The notes under the pieces were generated by a model that was given only the letters and a program-made list of their open reading frames with translations, ran no database searches and was not told the DNA's origin. A stretch of 64,000 nt of DNA. Origin: Chiua virens (lineage: Eukaryota > Basidiomycota > Agaricomycetes > Boletales > Boletaceae). A program made the translations under genes and the position numbers. The stretch spans positions 372,001-436,000 of the forward strand of contig JAHNUO010000026.1 of assembly GCA_019787685.1 (NCBI GenBank). The letters run 5' to 3'. Below are positions 36,881-48,388 of this stretch, piece after piece. Numbering within the stretch: position 1 is the stretch's first letter; the number at the start of each line of letters is the position of its first letter.

Positions 36881-38353
36881 TTAGCCCCACCTCGCGTCCC
36901 ATTTGCCGATATTCTCGCCGATCGCCCATGTGGTTTTGTTCGTCAACTTTGATAGAATGAAGCAGACGGTGTCTTCCGCTTCTAGACCAGGTACTCTAAG
37001 AGGTGCTTCTTTCCCCGTGGACTCTGGCAGGTACGACACAGGCGTCACGAGATTAGAACGCAACGTGACAGCGATAAACGGCTTATCCGTGTTAGACGCC
37101 GACAAGGTCGACCTAGATGAGCGGTCGATGACGTGAGACGAGAAAAGAGAACGAGAACGACATACACGGCGGTATCTACCACAGATCGCACAAAGGCACT
37201 GCCCATGAGGCCTTTCCACTGCACACGCGTCACGTCGCCGACCGAGGCAGGCGAGGGCGCTTCATACACCGCGACGTACGGGTCGACGCGGTCGTTGGCG
37301 CATAACCTGGTGGGCATGTGAACACGTCAGCAACACGAACAAGACTGAACGTGCCTCTGTGCACCCAAACAAGCCATGCCGACCCATTCAAAGAGCGCTT
37401 CCAGGCGCTCGTCGTGCTCTTCTTTGGTTTCGTGTGCGGGCGCGTCCGAGGTGGACGCGGTGCGGGTGAGGTCGCCGACGTGGGGCACATACACATCTGC
37501 GTCATGTCGCACGCGGGCCGAAACGTCCTTGACCACGTGCGCCTCGGGGCTGTCGACGGGTCCTGACGACTCTGCACATCCACCCACCGTACCGGCGGCA
37601 CATAAGAGACATCATCGAGAGAGAGCCAAGGAAAGGAAGCCACTGCGCACCATCGGCACTCACATACGCCACGCACCACCGCCCTCGTCCCGTTTCCTCT
37701 CTCACCCGATCCCAAACACCCAGCGCAGCCTTGTGCCGCACCGCCATCGCACTGCTCGTCGTCCCGCGCGTCAGCGGTACACAGATCACTGTGCTCAATG
37801 TCGTCCTCACGTCGTCGCACCGTGAGACGCGACGCACCGTATTGTTCTGGACAGCCTTTGAACGGGAGGCGTTTACCGACGACGCCGAGGCGTTCGTAGA
37901 GGGATTTTGAGACGCAGAGGGTGAGGGTGCCGCGTGGGTCGATGCACCACGTGTCGTCAGCGTCGCGTTGGACGGGGTGGGCTTTGAAGGGCCTGCGTGG
38001 CGTGTCAGTGAGGGTTCGAGATCAGGATGGTCGGGACGGACACGTTCGGGATGGGGAGGCGGGAAGCATACGCGTAGAGTTCGGAGAGGGTGAACTGGGT
38101 GGTCGAGTAGGTCGTTTTTAAAGAGGTGAATGGGTCATCCGGTGCGGTACGGGATGGAAAGACGATGTCGATCTATCCGCAAGGATGAGGATCCCGCACA
38201 AAGAATGATGAAAAAGAAACAAACTTGCTGGACAAATGGATGCGACGTGACCAGTCGGTCCGTTAGTGGTGAAGGTAGTGTGCCAGTGCTCAACCTGATT
38301 CTCGATGTTGGCATCGTTTCGAGATTGTTGAGCAAGACAGCTTGTACAGCCAC
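36881..38353 (-). CDS. Ribonuclease P/MRP subunit RPP40
   Basis: Nuclear protein subunit of RNase P/MRP, which matures the 5' ends of tRNAs and pre-rRNA. The reading frame gives RIRLSTGTLPSPLTDRLVTS, then after an intron TTYSTTQFTLSELYAYASRL, then DDTWCIDPRGTLTLCVSKSL with YERLGVVGKRL. Much later come LFEWVGMACLG, YVAVYEAPSPASVGDVTRVQ with WKGLMG, and a C-terminal TVCFILSKLTNKTTWAIGEN. These blocks follow the order of human RPP40 (the DEDNTVALLPNGKLILSLDK, LFDWLG and ITGFILP regions). Several short introns are required and their exact borders were not all fixed. The start may be at 38353 or at the ATG at 38314. The 5' half has a broken duplicate at 24525-24960. Confidence 0.75.
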
Positions 38354-39429
38354 TACATAAATAAGGTAACCCCTAATTACTAGTTCTACTGATATCCAAG
38401 ATCCATATTGCTTCCGAATCGCAAGCCCGGTTGAAGATCTAGCCTCGATATCCCAAGACAGATGTCAAACATCCCCGCTACCTTCAACCTCCCCCCTGGG
38501 GTGCCTCGAGCACCTGTAGACGTCAGAGACTCCAGAAGATGTGCGAGGGCGACGAAGGACGGGGCTGACTCGGAGGCGCGAACAACCTTTTTTGCCAACC
38601 CCGAACGAGAGGTCATGGTGTAACATGAGATATCGATCGTTATCAGGGAAGAAATACAACGTATGGGTATTACATTGACCTGTGTGGCAGCCCAAGCACG
38701 AATAGAGGGCGGATGAGAGCAAGAAAAAGAAAAGACATTCAACGTACATTTAGACGCCATTGCACTATATTTTAAGTCGCTGGGCTCTCGCCCACAATTC
38801 GATCGAAATCCCCGTTACTCTCGCCGAGCTGACCTGCTAGAAACGAAACACGAATATTATGTGGGTGAGAGCGTCCCAGTGCGATAGCATTTTCCAATTG
38901 CGCTGGGATAAGGTGACAGAAGGATTGGCGCTCAATTGGGTGGGGGAGCCACCTTTGCAGTTGTCCAGTTCAACCCGAGCAAGGTCATGATGTAGCAGTT
39001 CAATACCCCTGGGGTCAATCTCTTTGCTGAAACGTCGCAAACTGCGACACAGGAAAGCAACAGATACTCACCCGTCCATGGATTAGACATAAAAATCAGG
39101 CATTTCAGTGCTATAGAACGTATAGGACTGTGAGAGAGCAACATGACAACACTACACCTTGCCCAACATGACAGTCAACGACATGAAAATGTCCGTGGAT
39201 GAGCTCCGAGTTGTTCCAAAGTACAGGGTGCAATGAAAACATACTCCCACATGTTTAAGAGTTGTCGCCGCGGCAGGCGACCCCACCGACCAAAAGATGT
39301 GCTTGTGGGAAGGTCAGCTTGATCCAGTGCCGAGACAAGTTTTTGCTCTTGTATATTCAGCGTGGCTGGGACAGTATGTGTCCCGACTGAGTATGCGGCA
39401 ATATAAGTCAATGTGATCGAGTTTTGAAA
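38354..39429. other. Unassigned DNA upstream of RPP40
   Basis: A possible small minus-strand gene starts MASKC at 38760 with a plausible intron (38743 to about 38690). Depending on phase it continues as SESAPSFVALAHLLESLTST, which looks coding, but I could not obtain one consistent model or recognise a family. The remainder (38780-39429) shows nothing. Confidence 0.3.
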
Positions 39430-39791
39430 AATTCCTGCTTTCGTTTGAGTTTAACGTGTATACATACAGCCGCCGACAAGGTCACCGGTCCTGACTAGGT
39501 CGGTTAGGAGAGTTGGCACGCTGAAGTAGTGGATCCACGATCTGACGTTGAAAGCGGTGTACTTATTCCTGGTAGTGAGTGACGCATCGTCTGTGGGGAT
39601 GCCGAAACTGAGGGTGCGTCCTGCAGAGTACCTCGCCAGGGCCGACTCGGAGGACGTGTCTCATTGACACACGTTCCACTACTATCGACAACAGTCAGTC
39701 TGTCATGCGACACGATCATCGCGCTGCTTGGTCTGGCCTGCGACGGCCAAACTGCAGATGTGGATCCCGGTGCTGTTGACAGTGAGTCTGT
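39430..39791 (-). repeat. Tail repeat, left arm of cassette C (inverted)
   Basis: The reverse complement of this stretch carries GATACTCTGCAGGACGCACC, TCACTACCAGGAATAAG and GTGGAACGTGTGTCAATGAG, the same words as the distal tail of copies C (right arm) and D. It lies upstream of gene C and is inverted relative to the right arm. It also has a segment (TGCAGTTTGGCCGTCGCAGG) otherwise found only in the tail of copy D. Confidence 0.65.
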
Positions 39792-39810
39792 CGTGTCATT
39801 ATTCTAAGAA

Positions 39811-39910
39811 AAGAGAGCCAATCGGACTTGCGTGGGAATTACTTGGCAAATATTTAGTCTGAGTTGATCCCTAACACGCCCCTAATCCCGACTCGCTTAG
39901 CTTCCTCGAT
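39811..39910 (+). promoter_or_regulatory. Minimal conserved promoter of NTPase copy C
   Basis: The shared promoter block is shortest here: similarity to the other copies begins at GAGAGCCAATCGGA and runs to the ATG. The CCAAT box is at 39818-39822, 93 bases before the ATG. The upstream palindrome of copies B and D is absent. Confidence 0.55.
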
Positions 39911-42676
39911 ATGACGCCTTCTTCTTCCCGTGATCTTATCCAGGATGACAGCTCCAACGATGGTGATCATCGTCGAATGGATGAGGAGGTGCAACAGGTT
40001 CTGGCCGAATGGCGGTCAGCAGAATGGCGAGCGAACCCATCACTCGCAGACCTGCTCGTAGTGCTCAGTGCCATAGTTGGGCAGGACCCTCGACTGGATC
40101 GTAAGTATACCAACCATCAGAACCAAATGGGCCTCTTGGAGAAACACCCCTGGATAAAGGGTGATATAGAGACAGCTTGGAAAGAAAAGTCATACCGCAA
40201 CATTCGCAGACTCGGTACCCATTAATCACGCTTGCACGTCGTTATCTCTTAATTAACCCGCTCATCATCCGTAGCCATTCTTCAACTCGCTACAGTACGA
40301 CGTGAGTTCAAGTTTCTCTGCCAGTGTGGACCTGTCCTTACGTTGACATCCATAGAAAATATTTCCCCGGAGCGCCTCAGTAAATTGAGGGCTGCTTTGA
40401 GTCGCCCTTTCCGAGGCGATGCCCTCGAAGCATTTTTCAACTATCTCGAGCAAAATGACAAGGTATTCAACAATCATCCATACCAGTATTACGGCAAGTT
40501 TTGCTCCGTAGTCCAGAGCTCGGGTTGTGGAAAGACGCGTTTAATGCTTGAGGTAAATCTCACATCGTGCCTGACGATGGAGTTGACACGTACGCTTCCA
40601 TGCAGCTCGGAAAAAAGGATGTTTGCGTACTATACATGAACATCCGATCCCCAGAAGACGCCCAAGGAGACGCCCAAGGAGATCCTCCCCGGGATGATAT
40701 ACCTGCAGACATTCTTACGGCATACTGCAACACTGAACGGGAGTACTCTACGCGATGTCGTGCATTTTTCGCAGCGGTCTTCAAAGTTCTTGGCAGGTTG
40801 CCATGGACCCTCGATTGGTGTGAAAATATGCGCGACATCGGAAATATCGCTCGCACCCAGTTTTTTCTAGAGTTACAAGATGAATTTGGCAAGGTGAGCA
40901 TGGCGGATTCACGAAATAAATTTCATTGTCACATCGCTACTCGAAGGTCCTAAGAGAAATGTCTTCGTCCTCGCCCACCAAGATCATGGAGGAGTACTAC
41001 GAGAAGATGGTGGCTGGAAGGATATCGGCGAGGCAGAACCAACCCAGGCTGGTGATTGCCCTTGATGAGGCTCATGTATTACATGAAACCCGGATTTCCG
41101 ATTCAGTTCTGGAAACGGTATTACTCCAGGCCATCAAGGAATATTCCAAGTTGATGCATCCAGTCTGGGTTGTGTTCGCATCAACCATGTCGAGAGCTGT
41201 ACACTATCCGTCCCCTCAAACACTGTGTACGTGACACTATTCGTTTGTTGTGTTCTTCATTAAAGTGATCCCAGTTCCCCCCCACAGGGTGGCTATAGAG
41301 GGACAACTACGTTTCCCGCCATTTATACAGCTTGGATGGGATCAGCATGCTCCATCGCTCAAGGATGCTCTGCAAGATGATGTTGCAACTGGGGAACACA
41401 TAATTAAATATGGCCGTCCATTGTGCGCACTTATTTTTTATTTTTGTGTTTTGCGTCCGTTAATTATTCGCAGATGGATGTCACTGTCGGAAAACAACAA
41501 TACCTCCCTTTCAGGCATCCTTGATTTGGCTGGACAGAAACTGTGCGGAGTCGGAATGGCGGGCTTTGACCTACGGATCGACCATCAGGCTTTCGCCGTA
41601 CTCGCTCAAAGATTCGGTCTCGACATCACTTTTGGTCACCGTGACGCTGTTCGTTACGCCAAGGATCTGGTTGCAAGTCATCTTCGTGTATGCATGAAGA
41701 CCACCGAGGATCGAGTCTGGAACTACACCACCTATCCCTCAGAGCCCATTCTATCGTGCGCTGCTGCCATCGTGCTACACAGCGACCACAACTTGGTTTA
41801 CGCTTTAACCAGTCTGGCATTGATGGCTAAGGATGGCGTGGTTAGCGTCGGGGATACTGGGGAGCTAGTCAGCCGTTTTCTCTGGCTCTTGGCAAAGGAT
41901 TTGTTTGTTCGCGAGCCCGAGAGGGTTGTTGTCGATACAAGCAAGCTCCTGGACTGTCATCCAGTGCCAGTCACCGAATTCCTAGAGTTCTTTTTAGGGC
42001 CGCGAGTCTGGAACGCCGTGCCAGGAGCGAGGAAGGAGTTTGAGAATGCGTATATCAACTTTTCCCACTGGGTTTCGATGGATTTCGATATCACACCGAG
42101 GGGGGAGCACGAGGAGCAACTGTCGTGAGTTACATGCATGGTGTCCGATCTGAAGGCGGTGCTGATCTCACCCATAGCATTGATGATTGGACTGCGAGCC
42201 ACTGGGTACGAACAAGCGCTATCCAGTGTTGTCATCAGCAACCCGCGATTGACAAAGTGATTCCCATGTACTTCAAACCGGGCTTCAACCATCAGGGAAT
42301 ATCCCATATTCTCATTTCAGACAAGGCTCGAAACTGTTCTCAGCGTCCCAGTAAGATCAAGCGAGGCCATAAGAGTATTGCCCCGGACTACCACGGCCCC
42401 CCCTATATCGCCGTGTTGGTTGACTTCGACATGGAAGCATCGTCACTGGAGGCCACGCTAGACCCTGGCAAGGATGGTGAAGACATGTGTTTCCGTATAT
42501 ATGCAGGTGGTCTTGATGAAAACACGTATCCTTTCCTTAAGGGCCATGCCAATCTCAGCGAAACCCTCAAGGACCTGTATACGAGATTCTCATCTTCAGG
42601 CCCGACGTATTTGGAGAAACTCGAGGACCGAGTGCAGTTTGGCAGGTCTAGGGAAGCACGCTATATGAATTGTTGA
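39911..42676 (+). CDS. Crinkler-type P-loop NTPase with PD-(D/E)XK-like C-terminus, copy C (797 aa)
   Basis: Exons 39911-40214, 40275-40301, 40356-40552, 40606-40893, 40947-41226, 41275-41422, 41474-42124 and 42178-42676 join in perfect phase. Positions in the 797-residue product: Walker A SSGCGKT 165-171; strand VCVLYMNIRS from 182; Walker B VIALDEAH with Asp312 and Glu313; sensor-like VWVVFAST 345-352; GRPLW 412-416; C-terminal domain about 600-797 with Asp657 (IDKVIP), Lys681 (ISDKAR) and PYIAVLVD 707-714. Related fungal proteins read QVK at the SDK site, so the nuclease active site may be altered. No signal peptide is present. In related systems such proteins act inside cells on DNA; here the function is inferred only. 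Confidence 0.82.
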
Positions 42677-42779
42677 GATGGATTCAAGTATAGTAATTTT
42701 ATTAGTTCGAACGACGACAAGGTTTACATAAAGCACGCAGGTTTGTAGTGTCCGAACAATGATTTGTTAGTACGTAGTC

Positions 42780-43507
42780 AACCATGTCCCAATATCGCAG
42801 TGAGAACTGCCGTGAAGGCTCAGATAGAATCAATGATCCCCACCGCCAGCGATCTCGACCTACAAGGCATTCGTTAGTATTACTTCGCGATTCCGATAGT
42901 CAATGACGTACCCAACCATGACCACCTTGACGAAGATCCGTTTGGCCGCTGGTGTAGCCTTGGAGTGCACGAATCCCCGCTGAAATCACATGTCTCTGTC
43001 AGCGCGATGCCGAAAGGTCACACACCGACACCTGGTCCAATGACACCTTGATCGCTGCCGACCGATTCGCTGTCAACGAGAACGTCCGTATCGTATCCGC
43101 TGCAAATAATGAGCATTTTCTAGCTCATCCCGCTACTACATACTCCCTCATTCCAGGGACGACTTCTCGTCTTGGTTCCAAGCCAACGCCACTCGAAAAA
43201 CGTCGAAAACTGGTCTCCGGCGAGATACTCTGCAGGACACACCGCCCACAGACGGTGCATCACTTACCACCAGGAATACCCCTTCCACCTCCACTTTCGA
43301 CATTGCATCCACCGAGCATGCTGGCTCTCCTAACCCACCTAGTCAGTATCAAACGTAAAGGACGAAAACATACGCATCACGCGACGCAATACCACCTCTT
43401 CCACCTCCACCCCACACGCTGTCACATACTCCAGGGGTATCGGTTATGAGGGAGCCGACTGTACATGAGCACAAGTCTTCGAAAATAGCTTATTTAGTCA
43501 AGTTTCG
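42780..43507 (+). repeat. Tail repeat of NTPase cassette C (right arm)
   Basis: Begins CCATGTCCCAATATCGCAGT and ends with CTTATTTAGTCAAGTTTCG at 43507. The same terminal sequence ends the tail of copy D at 61219, after which the two loci have nothing in common, so this is a true repeat boundary. Compared with copy A it is internally shortened. Confidence 0.7.
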
Positions 43508-43529
43508 CCACCTAGCTTTCCCAGGACGT

Positions 43530-43580
43530 AAGCCTTATAAAGAACGGTGCCAAATGGTGTCAGCATTCTTTATAAGGCTT
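43530..43580. repeat. Perfect 15-base inverted repeat (hairpin)
   Basis: AAGCCTTATAAAGAA at 43530-43544 is followed, after 21 bases, by its exact complement TTCTTTATAAGGCTT at 43566-43580. It starts 23 bases beyond the end of the cassette C tail, at the edge of the KDZ-type DNA. Confidence 0.8.
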
Positions 43581-43879
43581 GTTTAGCCTATGTTCCCACC
43601 ACCAGCAATAAATATTGCCCCAAATCCTTTGGCTAACCTTGTACACTGAGAGTCCCCCACACCTGGAGTTCACATGCCTTTGGTCCCCTTTGGACTGACA
43701 GCAAAGGCAGCTGTCCTGACTCTTCTTCCATGTGTCCCGCCCTTCCCATGCCCCTGGGTGCCCACCTGTCTTATGTGTCCATCATTATGCGTAAGGCACA
43801 CTATGTGCCAAGTACGTTGGCTGACCGTTATGTAGGTTCCCATGCCCCCTGCTCTTGTTTGTTGTCATTGTCGCTGGGA

Positions 43880-44330
43880 ACAACAACAGCAGCAGCTTAT
43901 ATCCCTCGCCGACAATGTCCATCCCTTGCTGTGGCCATCTATGGTGCTCAGAAGCCTCATCAAGGTCGTCTCCCATTCAATGCTGTTGCCACTGTCCCGT
44001 TGTTGTTCCTGGCATTGATGGTGGTCTCTCCCTTGTCATTGTTCCTGGTGTCAATGGTGGCCTCTCTCCCTCATTGTCAATGATGTCTGTCCCTCTCCAT
44101 GGCCATCTATGGCATCTAGAAAGCTCACCAAGGCCATTGCTATCTATGTTCTCATGCCGTGTTCTCTCATTCAACACTGTCGTCGTCATCCTCCCTGGCC
44201 TTGATGGCAGTTTCTGCCCCTTGTCATCGTCATTCTTGACATTGTTGACAATGTATGTCTCTTGTCACAGCCGTCTATGGCATTCTACAGGTTCATCAAG
44301 GTAACCTTGTTGATTGTTATCTAGGTTTCC
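43880..44330 (+). repeat. Diverged tandem repeats in KDZ flank
   Basis: A motif of the form GGCCATCTATGG...TCA(C/T)CAAGG recurs about every 170-180 bases (near 43930, 44100 and 44270). The stretch is C/T-rich and CpG-poor like the transposase region that follows. No coding potential is convincing. Confidence 0.5.
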
Positions 44331-45029
44331 ATTTCCCATTCTCTCGTTTGATGTTGTCGCCATTGTCACCCTTGTTGTTCCCAGTGTGGATGGTGATGTC
44401 TCTTTCACATTGTTGATGTTTTCGACATTTTAGGTATAATTTCAACTGTTCTAGGGATTCAATCAAGTTCTAATGCTGCCTCTTTCTCAGAATTCATCTC
44501 CTTGTCTCTGGTGTGGTCGTCCATGGTGCAGCTGTCGTTCCCGGCATTTTCAGAGATGCCTTCCCATCAATGCCACAGTCCACTTCTTCTGAAGGTGCAC
44601 CAAGTGTTCCTTGTACCCGAGGAATCTCACCTCATGGCTTTTCTGGTCATCTAGAAGGTTCCTGAGGCCATCCTTCCCTCGTCCATGCTGCATTCAATGT
44701 CGACATGTTTCACATTGTTGCCATAGTTCGCCATGTAGTTCACCATGTCAAAACGATGTCCCTTCAGCACATTGCAGCCATATGCATCAACATGAGGTGA
44801 ATGCATGTCCCTACCTCCCTGTCGTATTGTTCTCACATAGTCTTTCCTCCTATCCTTATAGTACACTCATGCCTCAACATAGAACATCCACTCACTATGC
44901 GACACTGTCAAAGCGCATTAAAACCCATACATATCGTGGTCCCTCTCTCATCATTGATTGGTTGTCGGCCTCGAAACAGTTTGAGTGCATTCGACAGGCT
45001 TGAGTCAAGTGCAATGCTGACATTCAAGG

Positions 45030-48000
45030 TTTGCGTCTTATTGATATTGATTGCGTTTTTGCTAACAACAGCCTAGATTTATCAATGTGGGATCAAGTTC
45101 TTGTTGACCAAATGCTACAAGACTACAGAGTTATTTCTGATGATGATGCATTTGATTTTAATCCACCCATGGGTGAAGAAGCCTTCAATCTCAGCCACAA
45201 GGGTGGAGAGCATGAAGCCTTTGCTGGTCTTGCTCAGGACATAGAAGGCCTCAGTGGACGGTATACTTATGTTGCACCTACATATTTGTTATCTAATGTT
45301 TACATAGACGATATGTTGATTCCCACACCCACATGGATTGCATAGAGATTCAAATGCAGCATTGGTTGATGCAAATGGACCTCCTTGTTGATGCATATCT
45401 TGAATACTGAATGTGTGACTCTGGTGATGGTATGCCTACTATGGTGCCCACTGCTCCCATTCCCACCAATGATAGAGCTACGCTTGATGATATTGAGTTG
45501 GTAGATATGTTTCGTAAGTGATGTTTACTTTGTTCACGGCATTGTTAATGATGTTGCATTAGGTCACCATCATATGTCCTTTCGTCCTGCTCCTAACCAT
45601 GTATATCCAAATGAAACCCTGATTCTATCTGGGTACCTAGGCTGTGCGCTACTTTTTCCTATGATTGCCATCTCATTACAGACCCTTGTTGCCTTTTGTC
45701 AACTACATCGTTCCTGTCCACAGTTTAGTATTCAGGCAGCAGCCAAAACTCTATGTTTTTTTCATCATGTAAGTCTAATTTCTGTATTACTGATTTTACC
45801 TCTGATTTGACTTCTCAGATAACATATAGACCATATCTAACGGCACAACTTTCAAATGCTTTTGATGTGTACCTTGAGATTCTGCATTGCGTGGACTGTC
45901 GACTTAAACGAGAGCTCAAGCGAGATGGACCAGATTGGCGATTGAAGAATCAATGCCTTGCTTGCTCTTACAAGCTCGAAGATGAACTGCATCTTCAGTT
46001 CAGCTGGCTTGTTTCAGTAGATGGGAACAATAGCTTGAAGCATTGGGACCCTTCTACTTATGGTTGTACAACTTGCGAGGATTCTCGGTCCCCGCGCTCC
46101 GATATTTGGCTTCCCTGCTGACGTGGTGGACAACTTCGCTGGTAATGAAGTCCAGGTCAGACTTGACTTTTTTGCATTTATTCTGAATCTCATGTTCTTC
46201 TACAGATCAATGGCTTGGATGATCCTTCCCATGAGTGGGTTGATGAGGAGTCAATGAAACAGCCAATGTGTGTAATGCAATGGAGAAATGCAACTCCAGA
46301 TCAATGTAAGAAAATGTTTGCCGTGTTCCAACAATCTGGCATCTTCATCACATGCTGTCATCATCATCTCATGTTCCTAGGGTGTGATATGATCAAAAGT
46401 GGCGAGTTGTCAGTTAACGTAGCTATTTTCGCGATCTGTTTTGAACTTATTCCTTAAATAGGATGAAATATCCGCTTGCCATTGTTGAGAAGCTACTTTC
46501 AGTTTATGGTTGTGATGGGGCTGTTTTTTATGACATTGGTTGTGCTTTTTCAACAACACTGGCCAACAGCTGCATTGCACCTAAGGCATCCTCCCTCAAC
46601 TTGCACATGCTCATTGGTGCCTTTCATGGGCATGCACACAATCACAAGTGCCAACTTGAGTGGCATCTGCTCTATGTTCACAGGACTGGCAACACGGAAG
46701 GGGAAGGATGTGAACATGTATTTTCTGCTTCAAATGATCTTGCTCAAGGCATGTGACACACCACAGAGTTTCATCACCATCAAGCAATTGAACAATATTT
46801 CAATTTCTGGAATATGGACAAGTACACGTCGCTGGGTAAGTACATAAATAGAATGGAGATTGAGTCAGATCTTATCCATGGTCTAGGAACATTCTTGTGG
46901 AATCATTACTGCACTGCTGTTGATGCTGTTTGCACTCTCTCAGCTGAGCTTGATGTCTTGAGGTCTGAACTCAATCTCTCAGATGACAACTTTCAGGAGT
47001 TCCATGAGCAAGAATGCCATTATCTGAATGAACAGAAGTTATTATCTGGTCAAGATCAAGCCCAAATATTATTTGTATGTGCTCTGGATGACCTTGCAGA
47101 GAAAAAGTGCATACAACACAATGTAGATGAGCTGAAACATAACCTGTGTGTAGGGATAAGTGGACGCGAGCTGGCAAAGCGAGCAGTGGTGTCCACATCA
47201 GTGATTATCCAAGTGTTATGACAGCACATATTTGTGCTGATGTCACTTACCGAAATGTACTCCATGCTAAAGCACGTGTCACCCACCTTCAAGCTCTCAT
47301 TGGTGTATGAGAACACTGGGAGATTGGAAGCCTGGAATATAATCATTGGAAGGACGAATCCCAGATTGTCAAGTATTGTGCAGCTATTGATGAGCTTGAG
47401 CACCTCGTTGTTATGCATTTGTTTGAGCTTGTGAAGTTGGGAATGTCAGGGACTGGTATGGTGCACTTAGCACAATTATTCAGAATTAACCAACTTCCAG
47501 GGTATAAGCTTTGACAACAGATATCGAAGGGCCTTCAGCGCCATTCTGCAGGCATCTGCACCGCTCTTAACCACTACAACAAGGAAGCCAGTGCTCTTAA
47601 TTCCCCACATCTGATGATTACATTTAAAGAGGTTATTGACTACAATATACTGGGAGAATTTGACCTGCTTAGACAATCAAGGGCTGACATCCAACAGGAG
47701 AATTGGGCTAAACCTGTGCACTGAGCAGCTATGGTGAAATTCTTTCAACTTTGTCAAGCTCGGGAGGAGGTAGCTCGTGTGGAGGTGGAAGTCTGATGCC
47801 TCCATATAGCCATTCATGATGAAGATCAAGTGATAAAAGAGACCATCGATCACCTTAATCAAACAAAACCCCAGCTTGGAAAGGAGCTGGAAACTGAGCA
47901 TCGCTATCGTGCTGCTGTGAATGCTTGACTTCTCTTTTGCCTCAATCAGATTGAGGGATTTCTGGGTTATGGTGGTTGCAGAGGAATTGGTCGTCAACTT

Positions 48001-48257
48001 GTTGCATTGTCGATTGATCCTTCACATCCAGATGATGGTGAGTAAATAAACTTTATCATGTTTTGCCTGTATCTATGCAATCCACAGATGTTACCAATGA
48101 CACTCACTCAGACAATGACAGTACTCGCCATGCAGAAGACGACAGTACTCATGTGGACAACTTTGATGACACTCACACAGATATTGATGTCACGCACGAT
48201 GGGTTAGACACTGAAACTCATGCGGGCATTGCAGATGATCTCCTAGACATCGAATGA
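45030..48257 (+). pseudogene. KDZ-family (Kyakuja-Dileera-Zisupton) transposase, decayed
   Basis: Motifs in order: MGEEAFNLSHKGGEHEAFAG, then HWLMQMDLLVDAYLEY, DSGDGMP, the CLACSYKLEDE cysteine segment, then GCDMIKSGEL, MKYPLAIVEKLLSVYGCDGA with VFYDIGCAFSTTLANS, LIGAFHGHAHNHKCQLEWH and EGCEHVFSASNDLAQGM, then LEHLVVMHLFELVKLGMSGT, and an acidic tail. These are hallmarks of the Agaricomycete KDZ DNA transposase, including the DIGC and GAFHGHAHN blocks of the catalytic core. The gene is dead: frameshifts occur, and TGA stops sit at places where relatives have Arg (for example after YLEY, in YKL*QQ and in VH*AAM). The DNA is strongly CpG-poor. Confidence 0.8.
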
Positions 48258-48388
48258 GAAGAAGATAGAATACTTACATAGATGATGGCAGACTTTATGT
48301 GCAACCTTGATGATCTAACAAGTGACTAGCTACTCTACTAGATTTTTGGGATTGTGTTTGGATCGAATGCATTGATTTTTGGACTGGT

